From: Gonapodya prolifera JEL478
Taxonomy: Eukaryota > Monoblepharomycota > Monoblepharidomycetes > Monoblepharidales > Gonapodyaceae
Length of the DNA stretch: 64,000 nucleotides
Reading direction: 5' to 3'
NCBI GenBank assembly: GCA_001574975.1
Contig: KQ965851.1
Location: forward strand, 79,489 to 143,488
The translations under genes and the position numbers were made by a program. The notes under the pieces were generated by a model. The model did not search any database. It had not been told where the DNA came from and saw only the letters and a program-made list of their open reading frames with translations. Of this stretch, positions 1 to 12,166 are shown in pieces; position 1 is the first letter of the stretch; each line of letters begins with the position of its first letter.

Positions 1-11
1 CCGCTTCTCGA

Positions 12-1209
12 TCATAATTGGAGCAGAGAACTCTGGTTGCGTCTGCAAGATCGTCCGCACGCTTCAGGATTCAGAGCGAGAGCGTGACTGAACTGATCGC
101 GTCTACTCCAGGAGCGACGGCCTTTACTTCGGGATCTGCTTGGCCTTTCAACACGCCCCGTAAATGCCTCCCATGGATCATACTGTCTCCTCACAACATC
201 CTTTTCAGTGACTGGGTTCTCTTCTCCATACAGCTCTCGCCATTTCTTCAGTGCTCGAAGTGCCTTTTGCTCCCTTTGTGGTGTATTTGCTTTGACTTCA
301 AGCACAACATCCCGAATGAGATCTGCTGAATCTGAATGCTTTTTCCACTCCGCGCAGTGACTCGTCCGGGAAATTGCAATACCTCTTTTTGAACGTGTGA
401 TACAAGCCTTGTTAAGAGCTCTTCTGCATATTTGTGAATGTTTTGCGGCACGGGCATTTATTTCTAAAGCAGCAATCAGATCCCACGAAAAGATAGGACG
501 AGCGCACACCGTGCAGCACCATCAAGAACAAATGTCCATGCTGTCGTCAGGGTCCCAGTCGTAAAGTTGAACCCACTTTGGCCATCGCGAGCTTCCACCA
601 TTCTTGGAACGCGCTCTGCAAGTTCCAGCCAAGACTCGCCCACTTTGCAATCAGCTCCGGGTCATGAGTAAGAGCGACTTCTAGAGCGAGCAAGTGCCGA
701 AGAATGTGTCGAGGTCATTTACATGGACCTGATTATCTTCGCGTGGCGATAGCTTTAGGCGGCTAACGTTAGTAAATCCATTCAGCGGCTCGATGAATAC
801 ACCTCTCACCTCATCCCCGTAGCGAATGTACCCTTCGTGCGCCAGAAGCACCATTGCTCTCGTTGAAGCCTTCGCCACTTCTCCCACCGTGTAGTGATCC
901 GAATACTGGGTCGCTTGATGCAAGGCGAGCTCTTGGCAACAGTAACCGGGGAGAAACTGCACCCATATGAAAACAGAGCCCGAAGGAAAGAGGTGTTTTG
1001 TAGGAAGCGATGGTTCTGGCCTCCGTCGCCTCTATGTCTTCCAAACACAAGAGCGTAGATTGCTCCGCATCTGCCGAATCTCCGTAGAAACTATGCCGCT
1101 CTGATGCCTCCTGTTTCAGTAACTCCCACACGGTTTTGCTGGCCATAGCGAAGTCGCCGGGGTCGTCCAGCCGATGGAAGATAATTCGTGGAAGGTCGTG
1201 GAGCGACAT
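12..1209 (-). pseudogene. Broken F-box-like gene (frame changes)
   Basis: An ATG at 1209 opens with SLHDLPRIIFHRLDD followed by FAMASKTVWELL, which looks like an F-box. Coding-looking sequence then continues downstream but in changing frames. About 960-690 carries GEVAKASTRAMVLLAHEGY. About 690-549 carries LALEVALTHDPELIAKW and stops at 547-549. About 500-150 carries a lysine-rich stretch with KANTPQREQKALRALKKW, and an overlapping frame there also looks coding. I could not connect these pieces with GT..AG introns in phase, so either the gene is decayed, the sequence has indels, or there are two genes here. No family beyond the F-box-like start is recognised. Confidence 0.35.
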
Positions 1210-1590
1210 CGGTGGGATGTGTTGAAGGGGGATGGAAATGAAGTGGTGAAGAAATATTATGGTTCCACTTGCCCACAACTGTCTCCGTTGCAAACGCTCG
1301 AAAACGAAAGCGTATAACGTCATGACATTTTGAATATATTTGCAAGCGTTTTGATACAAAATGCACCGTGAATGTCGGAAATTCGGGCGGATTGCAGTCC
1401 CATACTATTCCGCTGCAGGACACCTATGTAGCAAGTTCGTTCCCACTTGCGAGTCGAAGTTCCCATCATCGTACATCATAATGGGGTCGTCAACCTTACG
1501 GACATTGCGGGGCGGTAAAAGCGAGAGGACGCACACATTGCCACACTCGATGACTGACAAGGCTTCTCTCGCGTCGGGTGAAGGTAACAT
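1210..1590. other. Intergenic spacer before CFAP210
   Basis: It lies between the broken minus-strand gene and the CFAP210-like gene, and probably holds both promoters. Open frames here have no recognisable protein character. The first exon of CFAP210 may lie in it, because no in-frame ATG is visible in the exon that follows. Confidence 0.4.
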
Positions 1591-3926
1591 GTGTTGTGCT
1601 CTGGCTGGGATTGTGCGGATAGTGTCTGTACCACAACAGCTTACTCATTTACAAACCACGGACATGGCCATGGCCACCGCCGCGATCGCCAGCATCCCAT
1701 TCAACCCACACCAATCCACATTCGAGCTGTCCCATCCCGGCGCTCATCCTCACCGGGCGGATGGCGTTCACGGAGGCCGACGATCGTGAGTTCGTGGTGT
1801 TGCGATCGCTGGCTCAAACACCGAATTCTCATCGCTCATGGGACTGATCGTGAAAGGGCGAGGTCTCAGCCCACAGTCGTGTCCGCGGACGAGGTGAAGC
1901 GGGTCGTGCAAAGAGCAGTCGGGTCCAAGGGTGGAGAAGAGAAAGCCACGGTGGCTGCGAACGTCAGTGACTGAGTTGGATCACACAGTGTTCTCTTGGC
2001 GAGAATAACACCGATCGATGACTCGTTGTGCTCCTCCTCCACCCTCGATCGTTCCTTCCACTCCGGCCCACCAATGTCCGATCCACAACACCCAGCGCGC
2101 CGCGCTCCACGTCGCCTCGAAAGCCCGCGTATCCGCATGGGGCAACACAGTCTCCGGTCTTCGACGTCAGAAGCTGCAAGCTCGTGCTGAGCGGCTCAAA
2201 GCAGAGGAGGAAGAGCGACAAAAGATGGACAAGGAGTATGCCAAGGAGCGCGAGGAGAAGAGGGCAAGGGACGTCGAGAGGGCAAGGGCCATCATGTATG
2301 ATGCCAAGGATGAGGTCAAGACGTTTCACTCAAAGGTCCTGCTGTACCAGGTGATGAAGGTGGGTCGCCATGAAATCGCTCAGTGCAAAGATACCGGATT
2401 CAAACGACCGTGTTTGCAACAGGAGCGGGACCATCAACTAACTCTAAAGAAAAAGCAGCACGACATTTCAAATCTGTTGAACTTCAAATCCGTTAATGAA
2501 GAAGAACAAACACTCGCACACGCATTGCTGCAAGAGCAGGAAACAGTTGAAACAAAGAAAGCGCAACGTCTGCAGTTGGCGCGAGACCAGGAAAAGCAGA
2601 TATCGGAGAAGGAGGCTAAGAAGGATATGGCGAAGCGGGTGAGTGCGTCGTACCGAGTGGCACGTTCTTTGAACATTTTAGTGAAGGGAACCCCGTGCAG
2701 GCCCACCTCGAAGAAGGAGCCAACATCCGAGCTCTTGACGCGATCTACCAGCAGCAACAGCGCATGGCGACCGCTCAGAGACGAGCGCACGAGCTCGCGA
2801 TCCACAACGATCTAGTCCGGATGCTGCAGGACCACAAACAAAATCAAGAGGAGGAAACAAGAAAAGAGCTCGAAGAAAATTCCAAGGTCGCAGCGTGGTC
2901 CGAACGTAAGGAAGCGTTCGATAAGGCGAAAAAGGAGGCAGAGAAGCACTGGATGCTGTAAGTTAGGGGTTACATGATCGGTACTTGTGGATCAATTTGA
3001 CGTCAACCGCGCCTTGCACAGGGAAAAATTCCGTGTTGCCGAAGCGCTAGGTCAGTCGCGCGCGCAAGAGGATGCCCAAGTAAACGCCCAGTACGAGTTG
3101 GAAGTAGAGAACTCTCTCAAGGCCAAGGACGAGAAGGAGAGAAAGCTGGAAGAGGTAAAGAGGGCGCAGAAAGAGCAGCTTGCAAGAGAGAAGCGGGCCT
3201 ACTATGAGCACCACGTACGTTTCCCGAGACTACTTCAGTGCCCGATTGGATCATTCCCCATCTCATGTGGCCGCCTCTACTAGCTCACAGTACAAAAGGA
3301 ACAGCAAGAAGCCACGAAAGAGCACAACAGACAAGAGTTCGAGTTGAACCAGAAACTCTGGGTTCAAGCTACAGCGCAAGAACTGCGGCGACGGCAGACG
3401 CAGGTGGAGAACGGAAAGAAAATGCTCGAATTCCACCGATCACAGGTGGTGAGTAGTACGCCGCTCCATAATAGCGCAAAAATTTACCATGGTTAACCCG
3501 TTCTACTTTAATCAGACGGTGAAAAGAGCCCACGAAACTGCCACCGCAGAAGCTTCCGCTCACTTCGACAAGCAAACTCTCCAATCGCACATATCGGACG
3601 AGAAACGATTCCTTTCGTACTGCGAGGGCTTGGCGCACGAACCTTGGGCACGAGATAACACCCGTCTCCAGAAATACGTCAGCGATACCGTCGCGAGACG
3701 TACGGCGGAGCTAGCTAGCAAGGAAAAACGCGACTTCCGGTCACCGTTTGACGACGAGCGATCGCATAAAAACACGGGGAGGAGGTTGGGATTTACAACA
3801 TTTGCAAATCATTCCGCTGAGGCTGAATCACATGCACCGGTGAGGGAGGAGAGAATTATCTCGTCAGCGGCATCAACAACGGCCCGCATCATCGGGAGAG
3901 CGAAGCCTTCTGTTTCAAGTATCTAA
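1591..3926 (+). CDS. CFAP210: CFAP210 (CCDC173)-like axonemal microtubule inner protein
   Basis: An almost wholly coiled-coil protein rich in E, K, R and Q. CFAP210 binds inside the doublet microtubules of motile flagella. Recognition rests on AWGNTVSGLRRQKLQAR, then a charged helix, then FHSKVLLYQVMK running across a 63-base intron into ERDHQLTLKKKQ. This matches the order and spacing I know for the animal protein (NTIAGQRQKKL ... FHSALLLTEVLKERE). Exon ends seen: intron 2360-2422, 2639-2700, 2958-3021, 3215-3283 and 3449-3515, all GT..AG. The stop is at 3924-3926. The 5' end is unresolved: exon 1 probably ends at a GTGAGT donor near 1787 and joins to PTVVSADEVKRVV, but I see no ATG in that frame, so the given start is only the limit of the open frame. 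The gene implies a flagellated life stage. Confidence 0.8.
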
Positions 3927-4036
3927 ATACCCAGTATCGATATTCCGTTTCACATATGCGTGTGAAGTTCTATGTATTTGTTTGTTATGATAATTTTTAT
4001 GGTACCATAAACGTCATTGAGAGAAAAGTCGATATT

Positions 4037-7000
4037 TTACAGTGAAGGCACGTTCTGATCCACTTGCTTCGCAACCTCCGCAAACCCGTTCGCCAAATCG
4101 TTGTCGATTCCTCCAATGAAAGGCAACATGTGACGCAGGTGCCCACTCATAGCCAAAATGCGCATCGTGAGGTTGCTGCTGCGTGGATCCTCGAGGAAGG
4201 ACGTCCATATAGCCGAGTCGTGACGACTAAGCAGAGACGCAGTGGCAATACCATCGAATTGATCGGTGGTGCTGGATGCCCATGATCTGATACTCGCGTT
4301 GAAAAGTCCAGCTTCCGATTCGTTGCCGGCGGTAGGATTTTGACGTGTTCCGGTGTAGTCATCTTCATGTTCGCTGGGCGACCTTGTATCATTGTGCTCT
4401 TTCAATATTTGCAAGCGACACCAGGTGGCAACGTGGAAAAGCCAGGACGCACTGACGAACTCCAAGATCCGTCCCAGCTTCAATTCCGCATTGCTCGCAT
4501 CTTGCTCCCGGAACCTCTGCTTCCTCAGTCTGTCTGCCGCCTCCTGAGCCCCAACAATCGCGCGCACTGCCATATCGGACCGTGATTGTGCTTTCGCAAG
4601 CACCGCCATCAACGCAAGATTTATGAACCGTCTCGCAAGGACAGCCTCGCCGTCGGAGTCGCGGTTTCCGGTGAGTTTCTTAGCCAACCTGATGCTCGTC
4701 CACGCCATTTGATCGCCTTCCTGCAAGAGTGCGCTTTGAACCTCGGCAGGTTTGCAGTATACGCGCCTCCATGCAGCGAACGCTCCAAGAGCAGTTCCGT
4801 ACCAAGCGCCTACCAAGTCGCCATTGTCCAAAGCGTTGTCCGCCACATTCTGCGCCAGAGCGATCAGGTCATCTGAGCACTCTACCGTAAGGTCAGACCA
4901 CGTTACACCAGCGTCATCCTTGATTTCGTCGGGTGTCAAGAGGTTGTGCAAATGGTGTTCCAGGGATTGCGAACGGAGTGGCCCAGTTTTCGCTTTCAGT
5001 TCCAAATGATCGGAATTTCCCTCCTGGTCCTCAAATGTTGCGGTAAGAACGCTCGAAGCTGTACACCCACTGTCCTTGATAATGCTTAGGAGTATCCAGC
5101 GTCGGAAGGTCTTCCCCAGCACATCTGCTACGAGAATCGTGGGAGCTCTTTCCCTCTCTTCTGCCGTTCCTTTCAGCATAATTGCGGTCAAATCTCTGAG
5201 GAGTTCAGGAAGCCAATCGACATCTCCTCTCTCCCAGAACTGCTTTGACATCTCTGGGTCGGCACCAAGCCAAGAAGCGACGCCCTGCATGGGCTCTGGG
5301 CGCTTCCCGCTCATCAAGTCTGTCGCGCTCACGGTATTCTCCTGAGCTGCACTTGATGCGTCTACTGCAAGATTCCACGTGCGATCAGCTAGGGCTCGGG
5401 CGCGAGAAGACGACTGCGCTATGGATATAAGTCGAAGGTGGAGAGCAGCAGTAAGATGGACCCGAAGCTCCTCATTTGAAGTTGCAGCAACCTCAAATGT
5501 CGGCAGTCGTGCTCGGAGCGATCGAAGGTATGCCCCTGCAGCTGTAAAGGTGCTTCCAGAAGGCAAAGCTGGAGGGATACCTTAAGAATTAAATCCTAAT
5601 CATTGAACATGGGGACGAACTTACCAATCGCGACTTCAAAAGGTCCTGCAACATCCTTGACCTTGGGCTTGCCACCGCCCAACTTCGCTTTACGGCTTTC
5701 AGCCCGTGTGCTCACGTGGCGAACGACCTGCGTGATGTACCGAATTCGAAAGAGTCGCTCTAGGGTCAGCGAGATCACATCTCCGACGAACGTGCTGTAA
5801 ATCGACCACGCCGACGGCCCTTGAAAATCCTGCATCGACTCCATCGCTTTCAACGCACGCGCTTCGCACGAACTAGAGGCGCGCTCGCGGCGCTTGCGCA
5901 TTCGCTCGGCTCTCGATTCGGGAGGAACGAGAATGACAGAGACGATGATGTGGAGAATGCAGATGATGGCGAGGAGCAGGCGAAGACTGTCCCAAGCAAA
6001 GCTGCCCCAAGACTGAGCGGGAGAGCTAGCTGACGGGGAGCCTGAACTGTTGGTCGCAAACACTTTGGTGTCACCGTGAGGTCCGACAGGAACTTCGTTT
6101 CCAAAGAAGTACGAGAAGTCACCCAGTTGCATAAGAGCAGCAAAACTGAACAAAGTGGCGGTGTACGGTAAGGTCGACGACACCTTTCCTGCTGGTTTGG
6201 TTGACTCCGTCGGAGAATGCTGCGATTCGTGCTTGACTTCGCTATTCGACCCCTCACTGATCCTCTTCCTCTTCCTCGCAGCATCACGATTCACCTTCTC
6301 GTCTTCCGCACTGGTATCTGAGTCCCTCTCCGGGGAAAGCGTCGACCGCCCAGCACCAACAAACCCCCCGTTCCCTCCCATTACAGTGGGCTGCCTGCCA
6401 AGAGCGACACTCAAGAGCGCCTCTTCCAACTCAGCGCACCGGATCCGCAGCCGGTCGTTTTCCCTCTTCAAACCGCCATTCTCCTCCCGCAGACGACCGA
6501 TGTAGTGCACCGCGTTTCGTAACACAGTCGCTTTGTGTGGTCTCTTGGCATCGAATCCGTTCTCCAACAAGGTGGCACTCGGCAGCACGGGCGATTCAGG
6601 GTCGGCGTCCGAGAGCTCCGAGCTTCCCCGCCGGCCACCCGCCATACCGGGTTGGCCGTAAATGTTGGGAATCGTCTCGGCAAGTGCCCGAATCCGCTCG
6701 TTGAGGTTATCGCGGTACCGCTTCTCGATCTGGTTATGCGAGGTTTTGGGAAGCGGCTGTGCATGGTGCCGGTGTGCACCGGACGCGGTCGAGGAGCCGG
6801 CGTCTGGCGTGGAAGCGGACGCGGACGCGGGGGGTGACGGAGACGGGGTGGGTATCAAGCCTGCACCTTCCACCTCATGAAGTGTCACGCCCACGCCCTC
6901 ACCCCCCAATCCCGGCGACGGCGACGGCATCGAGGGCAGCCCTCCATTCGCTTGCCGCAGCAGCATGGTCAGTGTCGGGAGAAGAGACCCGTTGCCTTGC

Positions 7001-8680
7001 GCGGCGGCAAGAGCTTCGGTGAGCCTGTCGGTGGAGCCACGGGTGTAGGTGTTGATTGAGAGGTTTGCGACAGCTGCGGGACCGAAGAGGTGAACATGAT
7101 GCCTCGATACCGCGACAGTACAGATACGCACCTTCGCTGATACTTCCGTTCGCTGGCTTACCCTTCCCCCCTCCCCCCTCCTCCGCTCTTCCCCCTTTCA
7201 CATCCTTGGGGCCCATATCAGCAGCACCACCCACGTCCGGCATCAAAATATCCTTAGCAATGGCATCCTCTCTTTTCCCCCTCCCCTTCGGCGCCCTTGG
7301 CTTGCGATTCGAATCCGCCCCGGCAACCCGGAACACAATGGGCGCACCCGGAGGCGCACCGGAGGCGGGAAGGGTGGGCGTGGGCCCGATCACGAGCGAG
7401 GAGGGGGGAAGTGTGAATGTGGGTTGGGGGGTGACTGCGTTGGAAAGGGTCCGTGTAAGGGGGTTGGCTTTCGGACCGTGTTGCGAGGAAGTGAGAGACC
7501 CACCTGTGCCGCTCTTCGATTGGGCGTGCATCTCAGCACTTTGGTTCCTGGACAGCACCCGATCGTCGTCGTCCGTCACGACAACCACTTCAACGCCAGG
7601 AGTCCTGACACGAGTCGGCGGTACCGCTGCGTTCGACTGCGCAGAACTCGCATGACCCGCAGCAGGGGCGGGTTTGGTCGCTTTCGCCACAGATCTCTGG
7701 GCAGCCCCAGCCGCAGCCTTGTCCCGCTTCTTCTGCTCCTCCATCTGCTTCCGCACGCGAGCGATGTTCTCGGCCCGCTCGCGCGGGTCGGATGACCGGG
7801 GCATCACGATGACGGCGGGTTGGCGGCGGATGTCGGAGGGGAGGGAGAGTTTGGATCCGTTTTGAGGAGCGCTTTGAGGACCTGATGTGAGTTCGGTGGT
7901 TGTGGAAGGGATTGAAGGTGAGAGTGACCTGCGAGAGGTGTCAGTTGGTGAAGGGACGTGAGGAATCGCAGGCGTGCCGTGTGGAGAGTGGAAGGTGGAT
8001 GGATCCAAGAAGTCGTTTCCTTGGCCTCCCACAGTGTAGTTGAGACCAGGGAAATTGCCGTTTTGTGCAAAAGCGTTGGGGAAGTACTGATTGGATTGTG
8101 CTGCTGTACTTTGGGGGATGAAGTTCCCTGCAAATTGCGCTGATAGCAGCTGGTTCAATGCCGCCATGTTCACACCGGCATCAGCACCCGCGCTACCCTG
8201 GTCGAGCGAGATCTGTCCCGACGCAATAAGCTGTGCATACATGTGCGCGACTGGGTCGTCCGGGGCCACCATTCCTCCGAACGCCATTCCCTGGTTCGGC
8301 ATGAGCAGAGCGCTCAGCTCGTCCGAGGCCGTGACGTCCATGCGGGATCCCGTTGATGTCGGCGAGCTGCCATATGCCGAGTCCTGCGACTGAGCGTCGT
8401 CCTCTTGCGTTCCCGTTTTCATTGAACTGGAATTCACCGTGCTCTGTGGATTCCCAAAGGCTCCGGGATGCCTCACAAGCCCCCCGGACACGTGACCCTG
8501 GTTCCCGCCGCCGTCGATCTGCATGAAGTACTCGATCTGGCGCTCCAGGCTGTCGCTGGGCTGCAGGGAGTCCAGGTGCGCGAGGGTGTCGGCGAAGTCC
8601 GCGCCAGACCCATCGTTTGTGAACGCCGTTAGTGCAAGGTTGAACTCTGCATCGTCGTGCGCAGAGAGGTCGGGGTACAT
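4037..8680 (-). CDS. SRE1: Sterol regulatory element-binding protein (SREBP/Sre1)
   Basis: Three exons (8680-7132, 7073-5625, 5580-4037) with introns of 58 and 44 bases join in frame to give 1513 residues. The N-terminus is an acidic, Ser/Pro-rich activation region. The bHLH begins HNQIEKRYRDNLNERI and has the SREBP-specific tyrosine of the EKRYR motif; its second helix contains KATVLRNAVHYIGRLREE and runs into a leucine zipper. Two hydrophobic segments follow (ATLFSFAALMQLGDFSYFF and LLLAIICILHIIVSVILV) around a short luminal loop containing NSS. A roughly 600-residue cytosolic tail corresponds to the C-terminal domain of fungal Sre1 (DUF2014-like). Members of this family are held in the ER membrane and released by proteolysis to activate sterol and hypoxia genes. 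The loop between helix 1 and helix 2 of the bHLH is long and Gly/Ser-rich, which is unusual. Confidence 0.9.
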
Positions 8681-9018
8681 GGCGCCTTCCGGTTCCTGGA
8701 GTCGCGGTGCACGTCAGGACACGACGGCACTCCTTGTTTCGTCGACCGGTCTCAGTAAGTGGACGAACTTCTACTTGCTTGCGCTGGCTGGCCTGCTTCT
8801 ACGCCTCCGCTGCGGGTAATCGAAGGCGAAGAAACGTTTTCCTGGTGAAAGTCTGCGCCACAGACATCAGGTGAGGTCGAAAAGTGGCACCATCGGATCA
8901 ATTTCGACAATTTATCCCTCCTTCCGCAACAAAATGACTCAAGCTGCACTGTTCATATAAAAATCTTCATTCATGTATCTTTTAACAAACATGCAACACA
9001 GCCCACCCAACCACCTCA
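8681..9018. promoter_or_regulatory. SREBP upstream region / XAP5 3' flank
   Basis: 338 bases between two minus-strand genes. It must hold the SREBP promoter and the end of the XAP5 transcript. An E-box-like CAGGTG within ATCAGGTGAG lies near 8868. It could be a self-regulatory site, but it is one short match and unproven. Confidence 0.3.
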
Positions 9019-11033
9019 TCACCTCGCCCTAACCGTACTCGCCTCCGCCTCCTTCTGTAAATCCTTAATCGTATACTTCCCGTAATCCTTTTCTGGATCA
9101 AACACCTCCCACCGACTCGCGGGGAAGATATGCTTGTTGCGTTCATACCAGACCCGCTCGACCACTTTCCCCGCGTGCGCTTCCTCCGTCTCCACGGACG
9201 CGTCCAGGACGAGACGCACGTCGTCGCGCACGTCGAACGAGAACAGGGGACCGGATTTGCCGCGGGATTTGTTCAGGATGAAGTCGTAGAATGTGTAGTG
9301 CTAAAGACGTTTGGTTGAGTGTCACGTCCAGACCGAGACGAGGCGAAATGCACTTCTAGACTCTCACATGCGGAATAATCAAATCTTCCTTGATGAACAT
9401 GAGGTTGTCCACATTGACTCCACGCAGCTGGTGCCACTGCTGCCTCACTTTCTCCAAGAACTGCGCGATCGAGTCGCCCTTCTTGCACTGTTCAGGGTGA
9501 TGTGGGAAGCGCGCGCGTCAGCCCCACCGTCCACATCCCACCTTCCCCTACCTCCCACCCCACCCAGACACGCAACGCACCTCAACGCCCTTCCGATGCC
9601 CGCTCCCGTCCCAATACGAATACGTAACCACGATACTCCCCCCCTTGATGCGCTCCTGATCTCGCACCCACTCCTCGGCGAGCCGCTCGCGTTCGAGTCG
9701 GTCCCGCTCTTCCCGTTCGCGGTCGGGGAGGAAGGATGTGTCGACGTGGGGGTTTTTGCCCAGTTTGAATTTCGGGGCGGCTGGTGGGGGCGTGTGGAGG
9801 GGTGGAGTTAGCGAATGGGGAGGAAGCAAAGGAGCGAGAAGTAGAAAAAATGAGTGTCCAATGTTTAGAGAGAATATAACATTGACAGGGTCGCTTGAAC
9901 ATGGTTGTCCAAATTTATCGCCGAGGAGGATTATCCACCGTTCTCGTGCCCACCTTTGTAAGCAACAAGATTGACTTAATCCTTTGAGTGAAGCGGGTAG
10001 TTTCCGCACGGCGAAGTGGTTGCCCCACAATTACCACTCCGAATAATCCCGCTCCCGTGAGTCCACCCTCCCCTCCGATGACCCACCACCACCACCTCAC
10101 ACCAACTCACCATTCTCCCCATCTCCGTTGTCGTCCTTCTTCGCCTTCTTCGCCGGCTTGGCACCGGTGTCGGAATCGCCAATACCAACTTCGACGTCCC
10201 CATCCGCGCCACCTTCTTCTTCGCCGTCGAGAGAGAAAGAAAGGGCGACTTTGGGTTTGAATGCTTTTTTGCGTTTCTTATCCCTAAACGTGCACGCACA
10301 CCGTCCCAAAATCGATCGACCCAACGTCACAAAGCCAGAGTCAGAACCACATCCACATCTACGTCACCCGCACCACCCCCACCCCCTCACCCCTCACTCA
10401 CCCAGCCATCGGCTCCGGTTTCCCCTTATTCTCGATCCCTGCGCGGATACGCTGAAAATCGGCCAGGTGGACGAGCCCGACAGTCTGTCGCTTCAGCTCG
10501 GCCTCGGCGGAGTCGGACAGGGCGACGAATTTGTCGGAGCCTGTGTGGGGAAGGGAGAAAGGTGGGGTGAGATGCGGATGGAGGAAGGGAGAAGGAAGGG
10601 AGATTGGGAAAACGAAAGGCAAGAAACCGGACATTGTGTGTCGAGTCCAGCAGCAGTCGCGAGAGATGTTCTACGACCATGCTTGGCACTCGCAAAAAGA
10701 ACACTCTTTCTCTGACCCCGCTACCGCTCACCCTCGCCCTCGTCCTCACCACCACGCACCAATCCTAACCGTGGTGTCCTTCTCAATCTTCTGCTTCTGC
10801 GCCGCAAAGTTGTCCATCATGCGCTGGCGCTCCTTCTCGAGATGCGCCTGTCGCGCTGCCTCTCTGTATCATTGGACGCGGGTGAAAGCGGGGCGGGGGA
10901 TGACGGGGGAACGGGAGAACGGGGTGGGATGGTTTGTGAAGTTTGAGCGGGACCTTGTGCGCGGTCAGTTCCCGGTGCAGACAGAGAGCGTGCACGTGTG
11001 GAGGAGTGCCAAGTACCTTGGGTCGTGTGCCAT
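9019..11033 (-). CDS. XAP5 / FAM50 family nuclear protein
   Basis: Homologue of human FAM50A and plant XCT, nuclear proteins tied to pre-mRNA splicing and chromatin. The short first exon is MAHDPR, followed by [16 protein letters not shown], then [18 protein letters not shown], then an acidic-basic linker with RDKKRKKAF and KKAKKDD. The conserved core is [19 protein letters not shown], a [11 protein letters not shown] motif, [13 protein letters not shown]-type sequence, and the C-terminal block [17 protein letters not shown] with [22 protein letters not shown] and [10 protein letters not shown]. These are family signatures in the correct order. At least five introns interrupt it, several over 100 bases and pyrimidine-rich. 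The start ATG (11031-11033) is fixed by the conserved spacing to the donor in AG|GTACTT. Confidence 0.9.
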
Positions 11034-11125
11034 CGCGGGAGTCAGCGTGTGAGGGACTTTCGGGTTGGGTGGGCACAAATTTCGTGGCACTTGTGAACTA
11101 AGCGCACTGGCCACCTGCAGCTGTC
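11034..11125. promoter_or_regulatory. Bidirectional promoter between XAP5 and PSMG3
   Basis: Only 92 bases separate the two divergent start codons, so both transcripts must start within or very near this stretch. I see no clear TATA box. Shared initiation would couple a splicing factor to a proteasome assembly factor. Confidence 0.5.
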
Positions 11126-11695
11126 ATGGCCGTTGAGCAGACTCCGTTTCCGATTCCCGTCAAGCAGCTGCATCGCGTTGTGGCAGACGTGCCCACGGAG
11201 GTGCTGGTTGCGCTCTTTGCAGACAGGTGGCTTGTGCTGGTCTCGCAGGTTGGAAACGTGGGGAGTCTTGTGAGTCTCGTCCTCCTCTGTCCTCTGGCAA
11301 ACCACACCTACCTCGAATCACCTGACGACACATCTCCACCTGTGACACCACTCGCGCAGTTCCTCGCCACGCTCGACAACCCCGACCTGGCATTTCTATC
11401 TCCCCAATCCCCGCCAATCACGGTGCGACCTTTACTCGGGGGCACGCAGGACGAAGTCCTCCTCCGGCTGTGCGCGTCGCAGATTTTGCAACGTGTCACC
11501 GTTGGAATGGCAAAGGCTTCGGAGATAGGCACACCTTCTCCAGACCTCGTCCAGACATCGGGACCAACACCGCCCCCGATGGTCGTTGGGCTCGCGCTGA
11601 AGAGACGAGCGGGAGAGGAGGGCGTGCTGAGTGAGGCGGATAGGACTGCGCTCAACCAGATCTTGGATTTGGTGTGCGAGTGTGGTGGTTGGTGA
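11126..11695 (+). CDS. PSMG3: Proteasome assembly chaperone 3 (PSMG3/PAC3)-like
   Basis: A 189-residue open frame. The start VKQLHRVVADVPTEVLVALF followed by WLVLVSQVGNVGSLVS matches the PAC3 pattern (VPTxV, then a strand, then VTQxGKxGTLVS). Later VRPLLGG, QDEVLLRLCASQI, PMVVGLALKRR and a C-terminal helix ending LVCECGGW match the fold order of the family. PAC3 with PAC4 scaffolds the alpha ring of the 20S proteasome. A possible 90-base intron (11270-11359, GTGAGT..GCAG) would keep the frame whether or not it is removed. I cannot tell which form is made; unspliced, the VSL of the family motif is kept. Confidence 0.75.
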   Translation: MAVEQTPFPIPVKQLHRVVADVPTEVLVALFADRWLVLVSQVGNVGSLVSLVLLCPLANHTYLESPDDTSPPVTPLAQFLATLDNPDLAFLSPQSPPITVRPLLGGTQDEVLLRLCASQILQRVTVGMAKASEIGTPSPDLVQTSGPTPPPMVVGLALKRRAGEEGVLSEADRTALNQILDLVCECGGW

Positions 11696-12166
11696 GACCA
11701 CACCAACAACTGTACCAGGTCGTCAAGCTCGCCAGGGACGCCGTGGATAGGGGAGACAGAAGCTCGCCCGAGATGGCATAAAGAGACGAGGTGGTGCCTC
11801 TTTATCTTGGCCTCACCACTACTCCCTTCCCTCACTGGACAGATGACTTCTGGTCAATCGGTTGGAAATCACAAGACTGCAAGTAACTCTCGAGCATGCT
11901 GGCTCGCTCGACGTTCGATGTACATAGCACCAGTCGAATGAATTAAACCACATGAAACAACTTCTCTGCACGACCCCTGTCGGCGTCACAAACTGCGATA
12001 TTCAGTTTCTCATCCATGTACAACCAAGCGCACCATTCCCTCCCACTTGCTGCATTACATTCAAGGCTAATTAAATCCCTCTCCCGTCCTTACTTTACTT
12101 TACATCGCTTCGCAGCTTTCATTACGCCAAGCACGTCACCACCACCTAACTCCCCCACCAATCACA
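11696..12166. other. Convergent 3' flank between PSMG3 and the ferric reductase
   Basis: About 470 bases between two stop codons on opposite strands. It must hold both 3' UTRs. I see no gene or repeat in it. Confidence 0.5.

Noticed and set aside
18-329. Open frame on the plus strand at the window start
   Set aside because: It is antisense to more protein-like minus-strand sequence and has no recognisable motif.
9311-9811. Long plus-strand open frame
   Set aside because: It lies antisense to conserved XAP5 exons and introns; a shadow of that gene.
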